Source: Cunninghamia lanceolata (lineage: Eukaryota > Streptophyta > Pinopsida > Cupressales > Cupressaceae). From it: a stretch of DNA of 64,000 nucleotides. This document shows, piece by piece, positions 11,263-24,752 of this stretch. Under the pieces are notes generated by a model that saw nothing but the letters and a program-made list of their open reading frames with translations, made no database searches and was not told the origin of the DNA. How positions within the stretch are numbered: position 1 is the stretch's first letter; every line of letters begins with the position of its first letter. The position numbers and the translations under genes were made by a program. Location of the stretch: positions 310,001 to 374,000 of the forward strand of contig BSBN01001750.1 in NCBI GenBank assembly GCA_027924645.1. Direction: 5' to 3'.

Positions 11263-14200
11263 TGTTGTACCCACCCAAAAAAATTCAAACTATGATGCAA
11301 GACCGTGTATGTCATTTGTCAAAAATTATTAAAAAGTCAAGTTGTGTCATCAGATAGACATAGTCATGTCTTGTCGTAGTCACCTATATCAAAATTTCAT
11401 GTCCTTCACCTTGTCATGTCGAAGTCTTTCGTTGTGTTGTATTTTGTTCATTAAATTTTAATTTTACTTTATTCATAATTAATCATGTAAATTATTAATT
11501 ATTTACTAAATTAAAATTAAATTTGTGTTGTGTTAAGTATTGTTATTGTCTAAAAATTAAAAAATCCATAAAAAATAGAAAACATTATTATTTTTAAGGG
11601 TTTATTATTAATAATAAACTATGATTAAAAATAATAAGTAAAAAATATAAATTACAAATTATAAACACATGTTATTTTTATAATATCTACTAATAATAGT
11701 TATTATTAAAAATAAAAATAAAAAAAATCTAAAACTTATAAAACTTATTATTATTATTAATTATTAATAATAATAAATGTTGTTATTAATAGTTATTTAA
11801 AAATAATAGTAATCCTAAGGCAAAATTAAAAAATAAAAAGCCGAGCACTTACATGTGGCGTGATAAATGAGGTATTGAAAAATAAAAAATCAAATGAGAA
11901 ATACTTCTTCAACGTTTATAAAGCCAAAATAAAAAAAATCAAAGTCGTGCAAGTGAAGTTAAAAATAAAAAACCATGAGTGTTTCCACACTTAATATAAA
12001 AAAAAAAACTTAAAAAAAAAATTGTTGAGTGCAAAAAAAAAAAAATTTGTTGAGTTCTTTAAAAGCACGTTTTATCAAAAGTCTTTTGCAAAAATAATAG
12101 AAGTGCATAAATTAAAAACATTGGGCACTCTGCAGAAAAATTAAAAATCAAACGCTTCAAGACTCATGCGCCTGTATAAGGCTTATAAAATAAAGTATAA
12201 ATAATGGAGAGCTTTCTTAAAAATCAAAAGGCAAATCAATTGAAGCACACATTCCTTATAAAGGCCTTGTAAAAGGTTATAAAAAAATCAAATCAAATCA
12301 AAGGTTGAGCGCTTCCAAAGCACATTCTCACATGCTTCAATAGAAGAAAACGCGTGCGTGTGAGGTGGGACGCTCCTCCAAGCCAAAATCCACTCCTCTG
12401 CAGAAGACTGGCATCTCAGACCAGCGAGGAATGATGAAACATTTCAACACTAAAGATGAAGAAAAGCACGCAGTTAAAGAGAGGAAGCTCCAAAGCACTC
12501 CAGGCATATTCAAGCGCATTCATACAGGTCCAAATGCACCTTCAGGTGCCAAGAAGGGAGAAAAAACCATGCCTCAGATGCAAGTAGCGCCATTATGAGG
12601 AGTCAAACGCATTCAATAGCGAGTAGAGGCAGGCTTCCTGATTTCTAAATGCCATAGTAACTCTTCGAACATGCCAAATCAAATAAATGGAGTCTCTGTT
12701 ATTGCAAAAAAACCTCAGTCAAGAAGCATTCACTTCAGAGAGTTAAATGCCTATGAAAAAAGAATTGAAGCTCTTCATATTGGCTAAATCATGCGCTCAA
12801 CGCATAATGAAGTTCTTTTATTCAAGGATAATTGCTCCAAGTTGAAGTGCCCAATAGCTGCTCCAAATCGTCAAACAAAGATCAAAACACACCTGAAGGG
12901 CCATTTCAGCAACAAGATGAAAAAACATGTCTATGAAGAGGCAAATCACCATTCAGCAAGGTAAAATTCTAGTCCAAAGGAAGAAAATTCCCATGCCAAT
13001 ATGAAAGCCTTAAAATGTTCACAACAGAGAAAGACGCCTCTGGCTGGTTTAAATGCATCTATATGAAGAATGGAGCTGATCAAATAGAGGATTGCACTTA
13101 ATTTTTAGGTTAAGATGCCTCTATGAAAGTCTTTTAGCACCAAACTAGCATAAAACTATGCTTGTATAAACTCTCTCAAATGCTTCTTTCATGAATATTT
13201 TCTTCCATGTGTCATATCACAAGGAGAAGAAGCATCTTCATGATGAAGAATCACATGCCATATCAAAAGATAAAGGTGTTTACTTCAAAAAAATACACAT
13301 CACACCTTTCCAAAGACCAAAGGTATTCTAAATAAACATAGCCGTGCCTCATTACCAAGTCAAGCTACACTGAAAGCGGAGGCGTCTTTAGGCAGCACTC
13401 AGTGAAAAATCGGAAGGAAGTTCAAACGCTCTTTCAAAGAGCAAAAGAGCAAAAAGTGCTAACAAATATGCCTTATCAAAGTAATAGCAAATTAAAGAAA
13501 ATTTCAAATGGTCTACTCAAGGATAAGGCACCTTCATCGAGATTCAAACAGCTAAAAGATCCAAAGCATTTACCAAAGTTAGCTTCAAGTTCGCCTGTCA
13601 TGCTGGAGGATATGAGTGCAAAGTTAGGTTCACCACAAATTTAATCTTCAGATTAGCTGAAGGTTGCATGGTTTCATAGTTTTAATCAATAGTTGAACTC
13701 GCAATTGCATGTTTGCAATTTATATTTAATTGGAGCAGATATTTGTAATAAGTGTGCATGTCACACAAGCAGTAGTCAACTAGGGTAGTAGTCCAGTTAT
13801 TTATATTATTTTATTCTCACGCTTTTTTTTGTAAAGTAGTATAAATAAGTGCTTTTGCACAAGCACAAGGGATGGAATTTTGGTGAGATTTTTCTAAGAG
13901 ATTTTAGGAGACAGATTTTAGAATTCAACTTCATTGTTAGTTAGCTTTTTTCGAAGCTTTCTAGCAATTAGCTTTCCAGTTTTCAGTATTCGAGTGTTTA
14001 GTATCCAGTATTGTATTCAATCAGTGAATAAAAGCAATGACAATTCTCATGCCTCTACTTGCTTAAATTGTTATTTGTCCAATATTAACCTGATCGTGTT
14101 ATTATTTTGTTCATTTAATGGATTTCAGTATGCCTATTTTGCTTCCAAGTATCCATTAAAATGTGTTATTTGTGTTGAGGATTAAGTTGGTTCAAAAAAC

Positions 14201-14564
14201 TTATGAACTTTGCGTCAGGTGAAATTATAAGTCGTATCTTTGCATCGTCTTATGATTGATTTAATCAAAGCCTTCGTAGATCTTTTTATCCAAATCATGT
14301 GTACTTGCCCTACTCAACCTCTAAATTTAGCTAAGTAGTGCAAGCATGTAGCTTAGGTTTTGATTCCAGTCAGAAAGCATAAATCTTTGCTTCATTGTTG
14401 AATGAGTGTTTCTGCCTTTCACACATTGCAAACCAAAAAGATTGTAAAGTTTATAGTCAAGTTTTATTTTACAGGGAGCTTACCCTACAAATTTGAAGAG
14501 CGGTTCTACTACACATCTGTCCATTTTTCTTTCCCACTGAAAGGTGCGAAATTAAACGCTAATA
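11263..14564 (+). repeat. Element C, 5' LTR (3302 bp)
   Basis: It starts TGTTGTACCCACCC and ends gctaata, where the right copy ends ctaaca, so the final CA has mutated to TA. It is AT-rich and long. Open frames inside it (for example 12365-12598, 13934-14185) lack known domains and recur in the other copy only because the LTR is duplicated. Confidence 0.88.
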
Positions 14565-14569
14565 ATTTT

Positions 14570-14587
14570 TGGCAACTCTACTAGGGA
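14570..14587 (+). other. Element C primer-binding site
   Basis: TGGCAACTCTACTAGGGA lies five bases after the LTR. It differs at a few positions from TGGCGACTCCGCTGGGGA of element F, which has the same five-base spacer. This class of site is known from Tat/Ogre elements and is thought to pair with a tRNA-Arg 3' end. The tRNA identity is from memory. Confidence 0.75.
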
Positions 14588-14668
14588 TCGACATAAGACC
14601 TCCATCTTATCGATTGCACAAAGGTCCAGAGTTTGTGCAAATTTTTTAGTTTCAGCAAAAGACTTCCT

Positions 14669-15832
14669 ATGGCGGATCAAGAAGGCAATCACATCAATAA
14701 TTGCCCACCTCGGCCATGGGGAAATCCGATCGGTCCATTGGCACGAGTAGAAAATCATGAGCTTCCTAAAGGATCAAAAAGTTTCCTGAAGTTTCATGGT
14801 GATGGCAAGCAACATCCTGATGAGCACATTTCTGCCTTCACCATCGTCTGTAGGATTCTCAACATTGAACATGAAGATGTTGCAGTGTGTTTGTTTGTGG
14901 AAACATTGCAAAGCTCAGCAACTAAATGGTTTAATCACCTTGCTACCGAATCTATCACAAGTTGGGAGTTGATGAGGGGGAAATTTCTCGCCTGTTTCAA
15001 TCCTGTAGAAGACAATCATGTCTTGTTTGCACAATTCTCAAACATCAAGAAAGATAGAAGTGAGTCGATGCGAGAGTTCATGGCCAAATTCAACAGTCTT
15101 GTTGGAAACGTTGCAAATACCTTGAAGCCTTCATCTAAAATTCTGCTAAGTTGTTTCACAAATGCACAATCTTCAAAAGTTTCTTTCTACCTCAAGCAAA
15201 GACACGCTACAAAGCTATAAGAAGCTCAGGAGTATGTTGTTGAATTAGAGGATCACATGATCACCTCGGGAAAGATACAAAGAGATTCCATCAAGCCATT
15301 AGTGCCCTTGAATGTTGTACCACTTCGGCAAGTTCCATCTCCTTCAAGTGGGCAAAATTCTTTCATTAACTATGTTAGTGATCAACCTACTTCACCTGTG
15401 CGTCAAGTATCACCTGTGCGAGAAGAGGCAGATGTGTCTTCCACAATACAAATCTACTACTTGTTCCATGCAACAAACCAACATGATGGAGAAAGTTGCC
15501 CAGAGATGAGAAGATTCATGCAAATATTAAAAGCATCAAATGAAAATCAAGGGTTTTCGGATAATCCTAAACATCTTTTAGACGAATCCGATGGCGGCTC
15601 TATGATGGGATTTACCCAGTGTAAATCAAATGTTAGAAGGAATCATTTTCCTAACTCTATTTTAGGCAACATCATGTGTTTGCACATGGAACATGAATGT
15701 TCATCAGAAGCTAAAAATTTGCATAATTTCTTTGAATATGAAGAAGGAGCGTTGATGGAAGAACCTGAAGAAATTCATGACTTGCATACTTTCTCTGAGG
15801 AGGAAGAAGTGCAACACATCTCTCAAGAGTGA
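14669..15832 (+). pseudogene. Element C Gag (Retrotrans_gag type), interrupted
   Basis: I start at ATG 14669 (MADQEGNHINNC); the upstream ATG at 14633 in the same frame is possible. Residues 30-165 carry a typical plant Gag core: KFHGDGKQHPDEHISAF, then TKWFNHLATESITSWELM, FLACFNP and an MREFMAKFNSL helix. A TAA at 15218-15220 (ATKL*EAQEYVVELEDHM) and a TGA at 15830-15832 sit where the frame otherwise continues; CAA (Gln) and CGA (Arg) are likely ancestors. The part after 15257 is Pro/Ser-rich, then acidic. Gag would assemble particles. No zinc knuckle was found. Confidence 0.75.
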
Positions 15833-17035
15833 AATTGTAAAGAAGAAGAAATCATATGTTCTGAAGAGAGAAATGTTGAATCCAATTTGTTCTTGTCATC
15901 ATTTGAAGGATGGTTTGAAAAATCTGCATCAGATACACTCAAAGGAGAAAAGACCAAACAAGTGTTGCAATTGGAGTAATCCTGAATGAGATCTTCATTT
16001 TGAAGATGATTCAACATTGGAGGCATTTATCAAATCAAGAGATCATATGGAAGATTCATCATTGGATCTCAACAATTTTCTACATCACTTGGAGAGTGAA
16101 TCTTCAGTAGAAGATACTGTAAAAAAAATTTGCAGTGTAGTCCATCTTCATCTTCGTCTCTAAAAGATTCTATACAAACTGGTGAAGAGGATATTGCTAG
16201 ACTTTCAGGAGATATCCATGAACCTATGCAAGAAGAACACATCATCGATGTGATAAAATCAACACAAGAAGCAACATATGAAGAAGCTCGTGAAGGAGAA
16301 GAGCTCATGGAATATTTAGTCTTGGTCACCAAAGAGAATCAATTGGAGAAGTCAGAAATTCTTGACAAGTGTGTTGTAAGATATGTCGTGTGTGAGATCA
16401 ATCAAGTAGATGAAGAAGAAGCACAAATCTTAGAAGAATCTTTCCTTGATCTTGCTCGCATGTTAGAAGAGGATAAGTGTGTTGTTGCCGAAGATGAGAT
16501 GCTACCATATATCCACATTCATGGTCTCAAGGATACATTTATTGAAAGAGATTGCTCTATGGAGGTTGATAAGATTCAAAATGATGGATGGTGAAGTGAG
16601 CTACTAGGTGAAGATGTTATCCAGCAAGTGTACTTTGATGATGATTAGGAGCTCAAAGATTCAGATCTTGATGATTTATCACATTCAGATTCTAAGGATT
16701 GGATGGATGAAGCTGACATGATTGATGAAAATGATGAAGAAGTACCTAAATCACTAGATAAATTAATGATAACAGTTGTGGATCCAGTAAGCTAAGAACC
16801 AGTGATGGAAATTTTATATGAGCAACTTCAACCTTTTCCAAAGGATGACTCATGGACTGAGTTCAAGGTTGCATATGTTGAAGACATGGATGAAGAACGT
16901 CAAGTTCCATATGTGGTAGTTACCATTCCCACAAGCATACATTGGCCACAAGACCTTGCTTCATATCTTCAGAAGGAGGTTATGTACCTTCACCTGTTGC
17001 AGAGGTTTTTCACTATGGAAGAAGATATTCACTAG
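15833..17035 (+). pseudogene. Element C acidic tail of Gag frame, decayed
   Basis: After the TGA the coding potential continues as a very acidic protein with clusters of Glu and Asp (EEDIARLSGD, EEAREGEELMEYLVLV, DEEEAQILEESFLDLARMLE, DEADMIDENDEEVP). Stops lie at 15974, 16592 (TGA), 16649 (TAG) and 16793 (TAA). Two frame changes near 15970 and at the A-run 16121-16128 appear to compensate. It ends about 17032. It does not look like protease or reverse transcriptase. A long acidic extension to a Gag-only element is unusual and its role is unknown. Confidence 0.55.
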
Positions 17036-17522
17036 AGCTCATGCACATCAATCAGTTCATCATGAACTTCTCATGGCATGATCATGTCTACCCACCTAAA
17101 TCATGGCTCTTCAAGAAGGTGTTGCAGAGGAAGAAAGATTGTGCTGCCAAGACAAATTTCCCAGCTCAAGACAAGAGGTTCTTATTTTTCTGAACCTGTT
17201 GATGGTTTTGTGTAATAGTTTTTGTTCTTCTGGTCCTCGCTCGAAAAAAGAGCTTTTGTGTGTGTCATGTGTTTGTGTTGTGTTTCCTTAATCAATTTTG
17301 TTAGATGTTTTGTTAAATGATTTAAGAATGTTAAAAGTTATGTTAGGTGATTTAGGAATGTTGTGTTTTGTTAGGTGATTTAGGAATGTTGTTTTTAGGT
17401 GATTTAGGCTTGTTTTGACTCTATTGCCCAACTAATAAGGCATTGGTCTATGTGTAAAATCCTAATATTGTACGGTTCTCCTATGCCGCAAGTATACGCT
17501 GTGGTGCCCATATAGAGCCAAT
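17036..17522 (+). other. Element C 3' untranslated region
   Basis: This T/G-rich sequence has a short tandem: gttaggtgatttaggaatgtt-like units repeat three to four times at 17325-17410. No clear polypurine tract precedes the 3' LTR at 17523; the bases just before it are tatagagccaat. Confidence 0.5.
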
Positions 17523-19298
17523 TGTTGTACCCACCCAAAAAAATTTGAACTATGATGCAAGATCGTGTATGTCATTTGTCAAAAATCATTAAAAAGTCAA
17601 GTTGTGCCATCAAATGGACATAGTCATGTCTTGTTGTAGTCGCCTCTATCAAAATTTCATGTCCTTCACCTTGTCGTGTCGAAGTCTTTCGTTGTGTTGT
17701 ATTTTGTTCATGAAATTTCAATTATATTTTATTCATAATTAATAATGTAAATTATTAATTATTTACTAAATTAAAATTAAAATTGTATTGTGTTAAGTAT
17801 TGTTATTGTCTAAAAATTAAAAAATCCATAAAAAATAAAAAATGTTATTATTTTAAGGGTTTATTATTAATTTATTATTAATAATAAACTATGATTAAAA
17901 ATAATAAGTAAACAAATAAAAATTATAAATTATAAATTATAAAAACATGTTATTTTTATAATATCTACTAGTACTAGTTATTATTAAAAATTAAAAAAAT
18001 CTAAAACTTATTATTATTTCAATTATTATTAATAATAAATGTTGTTATTAATAGTTATTTAAAAATAATAATAATCCTAAGGCAAAATTAAAAAATAAAA
18101 AAACCCGAGCACTTGCATGTGGTGTGATAAATGAGGTATTGAAAAATAAAAACTCAAATGAGAAATACTTCTTGAACGTTTATAAAGCTAAAATAAAAAA
18201 AATCAAAGTCATGCAAGTGAAGTTAAAAATAAAAAATAATGAGTGCTTCCACGCTTAATATAAAAAAAAACTTAAAATAAAAATTGTTGAGTGCTTTAAA
18301 AGCACGTTTTATCAAAAGTCTTTTGCAAAAATAATATAAGTGCATAAATTAAAAACATCGGGCACTTTGCAGAAAAATTAAAAATCAAACGCTTTAAGAC
18401 TCACACCCCTGTATAAGGCTTATAAAATAAAGCATAAAAATGGAGAGCTTTATTAAAAATCAAATGGCAAATCAATTAAAGCACACATTCCTTGTAAAGG
18501 CCTTGTAAAAGGTTATAAAAAAATCAAATCAAATCAAAGGTTGAGCACTTCTAAAGTGCATTCTCATAGGCTTCAACAGAAGAAAACACGCATATGTGAG
18601 GTGGGATGCTCCTCCAAGCCAAAATCCACTCCTCTGCAGAAGATTGGTACCTTAGACCAGCGAGGAATTAGAAACATTTCAATGCCAAGGATGAGGAAAA
18701 GCGCACAATTAAAGAGAGGAAGCTCCAAAGCACTTCAGGCATATTCAAGTGCATTCATACAGGTCCAAACGCACCTTCAAGCACCAAGAAGGAAGAAAAA
18801 ACTGTGCCTCAGATGCAAGTAGCGCCATTATGAGGCGTCAAACACGCTCAGCAACGAGTAGAGGCGGGCCTCCTGATTTCTAAATGCCATAGTAACTCTT
18901 CGAACATGCCAAATCAAATAAATGGACTCTGTTATTGCAAAAATGCCTCAGTCAAGAAGCACACTTTAGATAGTTAAATGCCTATGAAAAAAGAATTGAA
19001 GCGCTTCATATTGGCTAAATCATGCTCTCAACGCATAATGAAGTTCTTTTATTCAGGGATAATTGCTCCAAGTTGAAGCGCCCAATAGTTGCTCCAAATC
19101 GTCAAACAAAGATCAGAACATGCCTGAAGGTCATTTCAGCAGCAAGATGAAAAAACATGTCTATGAAGAGGCAAATCACCATTCAGCAAGGTAAAATTCC
19201 AGTCCAGAGGAAGAAAATTCCCATGCCAATATGAAAGCCTTAAAATGTTCACAACAGAGAAAGATGCCTCCAGCTGGTTTAAATGCATCTATATGAAG
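17523..19298 (+). repeat. Element C, 3' LTR, part 1
   Basis: This part aligns with 11263-13074 and stops at ctatatgaag, where element B begins. It continues at 37292. Confidence 0.88.
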
Positions 19299-20546
19299 TA
19301 TTTAGGGTAAAATTGGATCTATCAATCTTTTGTGGTTTAGAGTTAAAATCCTCCTTTCACCCTAACATTGAAGGATCTAGGGTCGAGTGGTGAGCACTAT
19401 CATACCTTAGAGTCGCTTGCAAATGAGGGGAAGCTTGGATTAGGGAATTTAATTATTAATTTTCCTTCTCTTATGTCCAATTAACCATTAAAACCGTAAT
19501 TATGCAAATATGGCAACAAATTGACGGAAGACAAAAAAAGCTCTTGCAGACGGGAGTAAAATGACAAATCATAGAATACCTATTTTCGAGGTTCCGAGGT
19601 GGAATAGTCGGGGACACTGGTGTGGGTGCCCAAGTCCAAGGTACCTACTTTTTCAAGGAATCTGGACCTTCTTCCAACACTGATCAACCTTGTAACTTCG
19701 ATTTTCTGGAAACGATCTACGCAGGACACTTTTGCAGGCGTCCGAGTCCTGGAAGTGCACTTTTGTCCAACTTCTCTTCAGATCCTGAATCCTTGATGCC
19801 TGCCACTCCTTCCTGCAACTCCACTTTTCCCAAATGCAACACTTGTAACCTGCAATCACAAGACTTGGTTTGGGGGTTGTGGCGTTTAGAGGTTTGCCTC
19901 AGTCAAACCCCGGAGGACACTTAAGTCTTCGAACACTGTTTTCAGATAAAGAGGGAGTACCCTTGTGAGGCAGAGGCCAAAAACCAAAGGAATCAATGAT
20001 AAAAACATAATGATATGTCACCTTGTAGTGAAGCTTTCATGGAGAAATATGTTCTTCATGCCATGAGGAGATTGATGCTCAAATCTACAAATATCAACAC
20101 ACAAAACCTAGAAGTCTGCTCTTGCAACACAATAGAAAGTCTTGCATCACCTTGAGAACACAATAGCTTGCTAGTAATCATCTAGTTTACAAATGAATGC
20201 CTACATATGTTTATATATGCATCTATAAGTACTCCCACCAAGATTTTAAAAATCAAACTTTACCATGTCGGAAAAACAACCTTCTAACGGTCATAAACCG
20301 ACACCCAGAAATTGGGGTTGTCCTAAAATAGGGCAGGACTAGGGCGTGGGTGCCCAAGTCCTCCCCCCCTATTTTAGGTAGGGTATAGCTCAAGGGGTCC
20401 TCCTAGGTCCTATTTGCCATGGGACTTAGGTCTCATTCTATCGAGATGCTAAACTATGAACTAAAATGTCCTAAATGCACTCTAAAGACCCAAAAGCTAA
20501 ACCTTATGAGGGAAAAGCCCCCAAGGGGACATTTTTCGACGTTACA
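19299..20546 (-). repeat. Element B, 3' LTR
   Basis: It begins TATTTAGGG (the other copy has TGTTTAGGG, so the terminal G mutated to A) and ends CGTTACA. It includes an inverted repeat at 20321-20380 and several GGGTGCCCAAGTCC-like motifs (about 19624, 19736, 20347). Confidence 0.87.
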
Positions 20547-20949
20547 TTTGGCCCCCACTTTAATGTATGTATAAACGCGAGGCCAATACATGCATTAAAA
20601 TAAGTTCACAAACACAGAAAACACACCAAGCATGGAGAAGACACGCCAATCACATATAAAACAGTAATAGGCATGCAAAACACAGAGAAGACAGTTACAA
20701 TAACGCAGAACACAGAGTAGACAATTAATGCATGGAAGACATATTAATGCATAGAAGACAAAAATGATATCTTTTCTTTTCTTTTTCTCATATATATGAA
20801 ATACAAATGCAAGTACTGGAAAGTAAACAAACCTCCCATAATACACGATGCACTATGATATAGCGTAGGTCTCTGTATATGGGGCAACACACATGCAAGA
20901 CACGCAAAACCTCCCAAAATGCATGAAGCACTCCCCAAGAGCGTTGGTT
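20547..20949 (-). other. Element B 3' non-coding interior, left of D
   Basis: It matches element A from 3396 on (cactttaatgtatgtataaa and following phrases). Repeated phrases such as acacagagaagac and a T/C-rich run occur. Short Cys-rich frames on the minus strand are by-products of these repeats. The bases tggtt at 20945-20949 form the left flank duplication of D. Confidence 0.6.
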
Positions 20950-23778
20950 TGTTGGAGTCAAGGACAACACTAAGAGGGGGGGTGAATCAGTGTTGTGTAA
21001 ATTCTTAACTTTTTGCAAACTTTATCTTACAAGACAAATAGAAAGGAAGACATTAATGATTTGTTGAGCTCATATGCACAAGACTAATAGTGAAAGATGT
21101 GAACCAAAAAACTTATAAGCAAAACACAAATATGCACACATAGAGACAAATTATGACACAGAAATTTCAGGAGTGGAAAACAACCCTCTCGCAGTAGAAA
21201 AACCACTCAAAGTTGCCTCACTGGCTTATTCAAAACCTCACTGGTTACATGAAGGTCTCACTAACCAAAGAAGCTTCACTAGCTTTACAAGATGCCTCAG
21301 TGGCACATATAGGACCACAAGCCTCACTAGGATAGGAAGGTCTCACTGACCACAAGCCTCACTGACCAATTCAATTGTCCTCATCAAAATAATGTGCAAG
21401 ACATGATTGCTTTTCAATCTAATTTGCACCAATCTGCATACTAGTCTCATTATCTCTATTCAATCAATTCACAATTCATTCACCTTCTGCATAACAATTT
21501 CCCCTGATACACCGTCATTGTCTTCAAGGTTCAATCTGAAAATATGTTGCAATAAGGAGATTATCATTTCTACATTATGGTCCTTACATCAACTCTCTTC
21601 GGCTCTATTTTCACTCTCTAATGACCTTGTCATTCTCTGTATTTACCCCTGCAAAACATGATCTCATGCATACAAAAATCATCTATATCTTCTCAAAGAT
21701 GTCTTCAATTCACACGCATTATCAATATACCTGTAAAAACATTATATGCAAATTGAATATCCTTTCACATTCTTTGAAAACAAATTTATCTTCTTCAATT
21801 CTCATCTTCCCTATAAATTTCTCTTATTTAATGATTTTCTTTATCCTCCTACAAAATAAAAATCCATTCTCCTTAAAAGAAAAAACTTATATACAATGTT
21901 ATGAAAATTATCTTTCATATTTTCATTCAAAAATATTTCATCTCCTTTCATCTTCTTTTCACCTTCCTATAAAAATCATTTCTAAACAAAATAAGATCAT
22001 ATAATATTAAATCCCATTCAAAGACTCTTCATATTCTCTTCTCTCTGCAAAAATATCTTCAATATGCATATTAGACCTCCAAAAATCAAATCATAATGAA
22101 ATGATATTTCATATTCCTCTTCATTCAAAAAACCTTTCAATTTTCTTCTTTGCAAATATAAATATTCTCCAATCTGCAAATATTGTCTTAAAAAATCCAT
22201 CAATACAATATATCTTCAAAAATATTCTCCAATATAGAAGAATGTCTTCAACCAAGAGAGAGATTAATATGTGTTTCAAATAGAAACATCTTAAAAACCT
22301 CTAACAAAAAATACTTCTAAAAAATATACTTCAAACGGGCACAAAATATCCTTTAAAAAAACTTTCTAAAACTTTATAAAAATCTTCTAAAAAGATTTCA
22401 AGACTCCCCATAATGATCTTCTTAAAGTCTTCTAAAAATAGACTTTTCAAAAAAACATAAATCTCCACCTTAGTTTGTCTTTTCTGCCACGAGGAGACTC
22501 AAAAAGAAAGAAAATTTTCATTAAAAAAATTGCCTTGAAAAACTCCCAAATTCTCCTAAAAAAGCTCCTTGAAATCTGCCCCATTTAAAAAGCACATAAA
22601 AATTAATTTAAACAACATCATAAGGCCACCAAAAACATGGGAGATAAAGAAGGTTTCAAAATTTTAAAACAAAGCTGATTTACATATCATTCGAATTATT
22701 AAGCCTTGATGGATTTTTGTGGGGACCGGTCAAAGGTATGAGTTAAGACCCCTTAAGAAGGCGACCATAAGTGATGTGACCTGCAATAATAGGTCAACAC
22801 AAGATTAAAACAAAAAGTGTATAAGCTTATGACAGGTGAAAAGAAAAGATGGTTTAAGGATTATTGAGGATATTTAGAATTTGCAACTTCAACACCCTTA
22901 TTAATATTATGACAATCTCTTCCCATATCTACTTCATCTCTGCCAAACTCTGATCATATTTGCATTATTTTTGACCTATGAACCTGATCATCATAATCAT
23001 GAAGCAACCAAAGTATGAACATCATCTCACTAACATCAAAATATGAAGGTACCTAAAGTCATGATAAAAAACAAAAAATCCTGCAAGTCCATTCTCTGCA
23101 TCTGCAAGACTCACACGATGTGATCATCACAAGACATCAAAGCAACTTAATTCCATTCTTATGAAGATGAACTTCTGCAACATTATGAATTCCTACAAGC
23201 CTCACAATGACATCTATCATACTACATAAATAACTTGAGATGTCATACCATCAATACATCTATCAAGAACAATTGAAATTTGTATGTCATAGACATGGGA
23301 AAGTGACAATGTATGCCATAACACACATCATGATATGAGCTCACAACTGAAGCAAGTGATACCATGCTTATGTCAAAATACAGATATCATAGATGTCCAT
23401 ACTTACAAGTCAATATCAATACACTGATATCCAACTGTCATAATCCCAAATGAATTTCATTAAGCATCTTGTAATGAGACCATGATCATTATGAAGCAAA
23501 CAACTCCTGAAGCAATCCCATGATGAAGACAACCAAATGGACAACCTGTGAACAACATCTGCAACATATCCTAATTGATGATCAACTCAAAACCATAACA
23601 TCATGATCAAATATGAACCAATATAAATCAAGAACATTAGTATCCTTCCTGATGAAATGAGAGCATATCTTATATCTAACCACTGATCCTGATGACATGA
23701 ACAACTCTTGTATGATCAATATCAACACCATGTGAACCCGCAAAACCTTTTGACATCAATGACAATCTACTATCATCA
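20950..23778 (-). repeat. Element D, 3' LTR (2829 bp)
   Basis: It opens with TGTTGGAGTCAAGGACAACA and a G-run. At 21214-21375 a loose tandem of units of about 20 bp centred on cctcactgg occurs, also present in the other LTR. The middle is an A/T/C-rich stretch with repeated atcttc/aaaaat phrases; frames at 21407-22004 are part of it and carry no domain. Confidence 0.85.
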
Positions 23779-23790
23779 ATCTCCCCCTTT
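23779..23790 (-). other. Element D polypurine tract
   Basis: On the minus strand AAAGGGGGAGAT lies directly before the start of the 3' LTR, the standard primer for plus-strand DNA synthesis in LTR elements. Confidence 0.8.
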
Positions 23791-24752
23791 GGCATTGATG
23801 GCAAAACTACCTGATACATTTTTCTTTCTCCCCCTTTTTGACATCTGATGACAAAGGCAATTATCTCCCCCTGAGAAAAATAACTCGTATAGATCATTAG
23901 TAAAAGACTAGCAAGGTATGCTGATATCAATTAACTGCTTACTCATCACTGTCCTTGTTATCTTTCATACCAACCAAGAATGAAATATCACTTACCCAAA
24001 CGTTTGATACTACTAAAAAAAATTGAAGGCTTTGAACACATTCACAATTTGTTGTTCTAAACCTATCCTGAAAGCTCTATCCTTGCACATGACACTTTTT
24101 GCAACAATGTCAAATCTGATATATATTGCAATCAACAAGAACTAATGCCTCTTGACATTATAATTCAAATCAGCCCATCAAGACTACTCATCAACAAACT
24201 AATTTCACCATCAAGTACTTCCTACAACACCACTTTGCAAAACCAAATGTAGAGACAAGAATAATGAATTGACTCCTTCCATTTGTAACCTCCTTAGCTC
24301 ACTTAAACAAACATCTAAAAAGAGCACCTTGAGAACATCTTAATTGATTTTGAACTTCACAATCTCACTTTCAAGAACACTCAACTTTTGTAAGAATGAT
24401 ATGAAGAGAATATAGGATCATTCATAAACCAAGTTATCAAACTCTAAACATCCTTTTCAATATCACGAAAGCATAATGAACCAATGATCACCTATATACA
24501 TTGAATATCGACATTGTTAGCAACATCACCATCAACTATATGAATTTAAATTCATAAGGTTGGTAAGAATAAACATGACAAGATCATCATATCAAATGAT
24601 CTCCTTCCTAAAACTTTCTTGGGGTAAATTGATAGAGCATTTGACACCTCCCCCTTACTTCATGCTATATTATGTAACAGATGAAGTGACTTGTGCAAGA
24701 TGCACAAGCTTGTGATCTATCTTCTCTTGTATTTGTTTCTGCCTCCAAATTT

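Noticed and set aside
21407..22004. Open frames repeated at 26764-27336, looking like a conserved protein pair
   Set aside because: They are the two LTRs of element D. Similarity is due to LTR duplication, and the low-complexity A/T/C-rich sequence explains the open frames.
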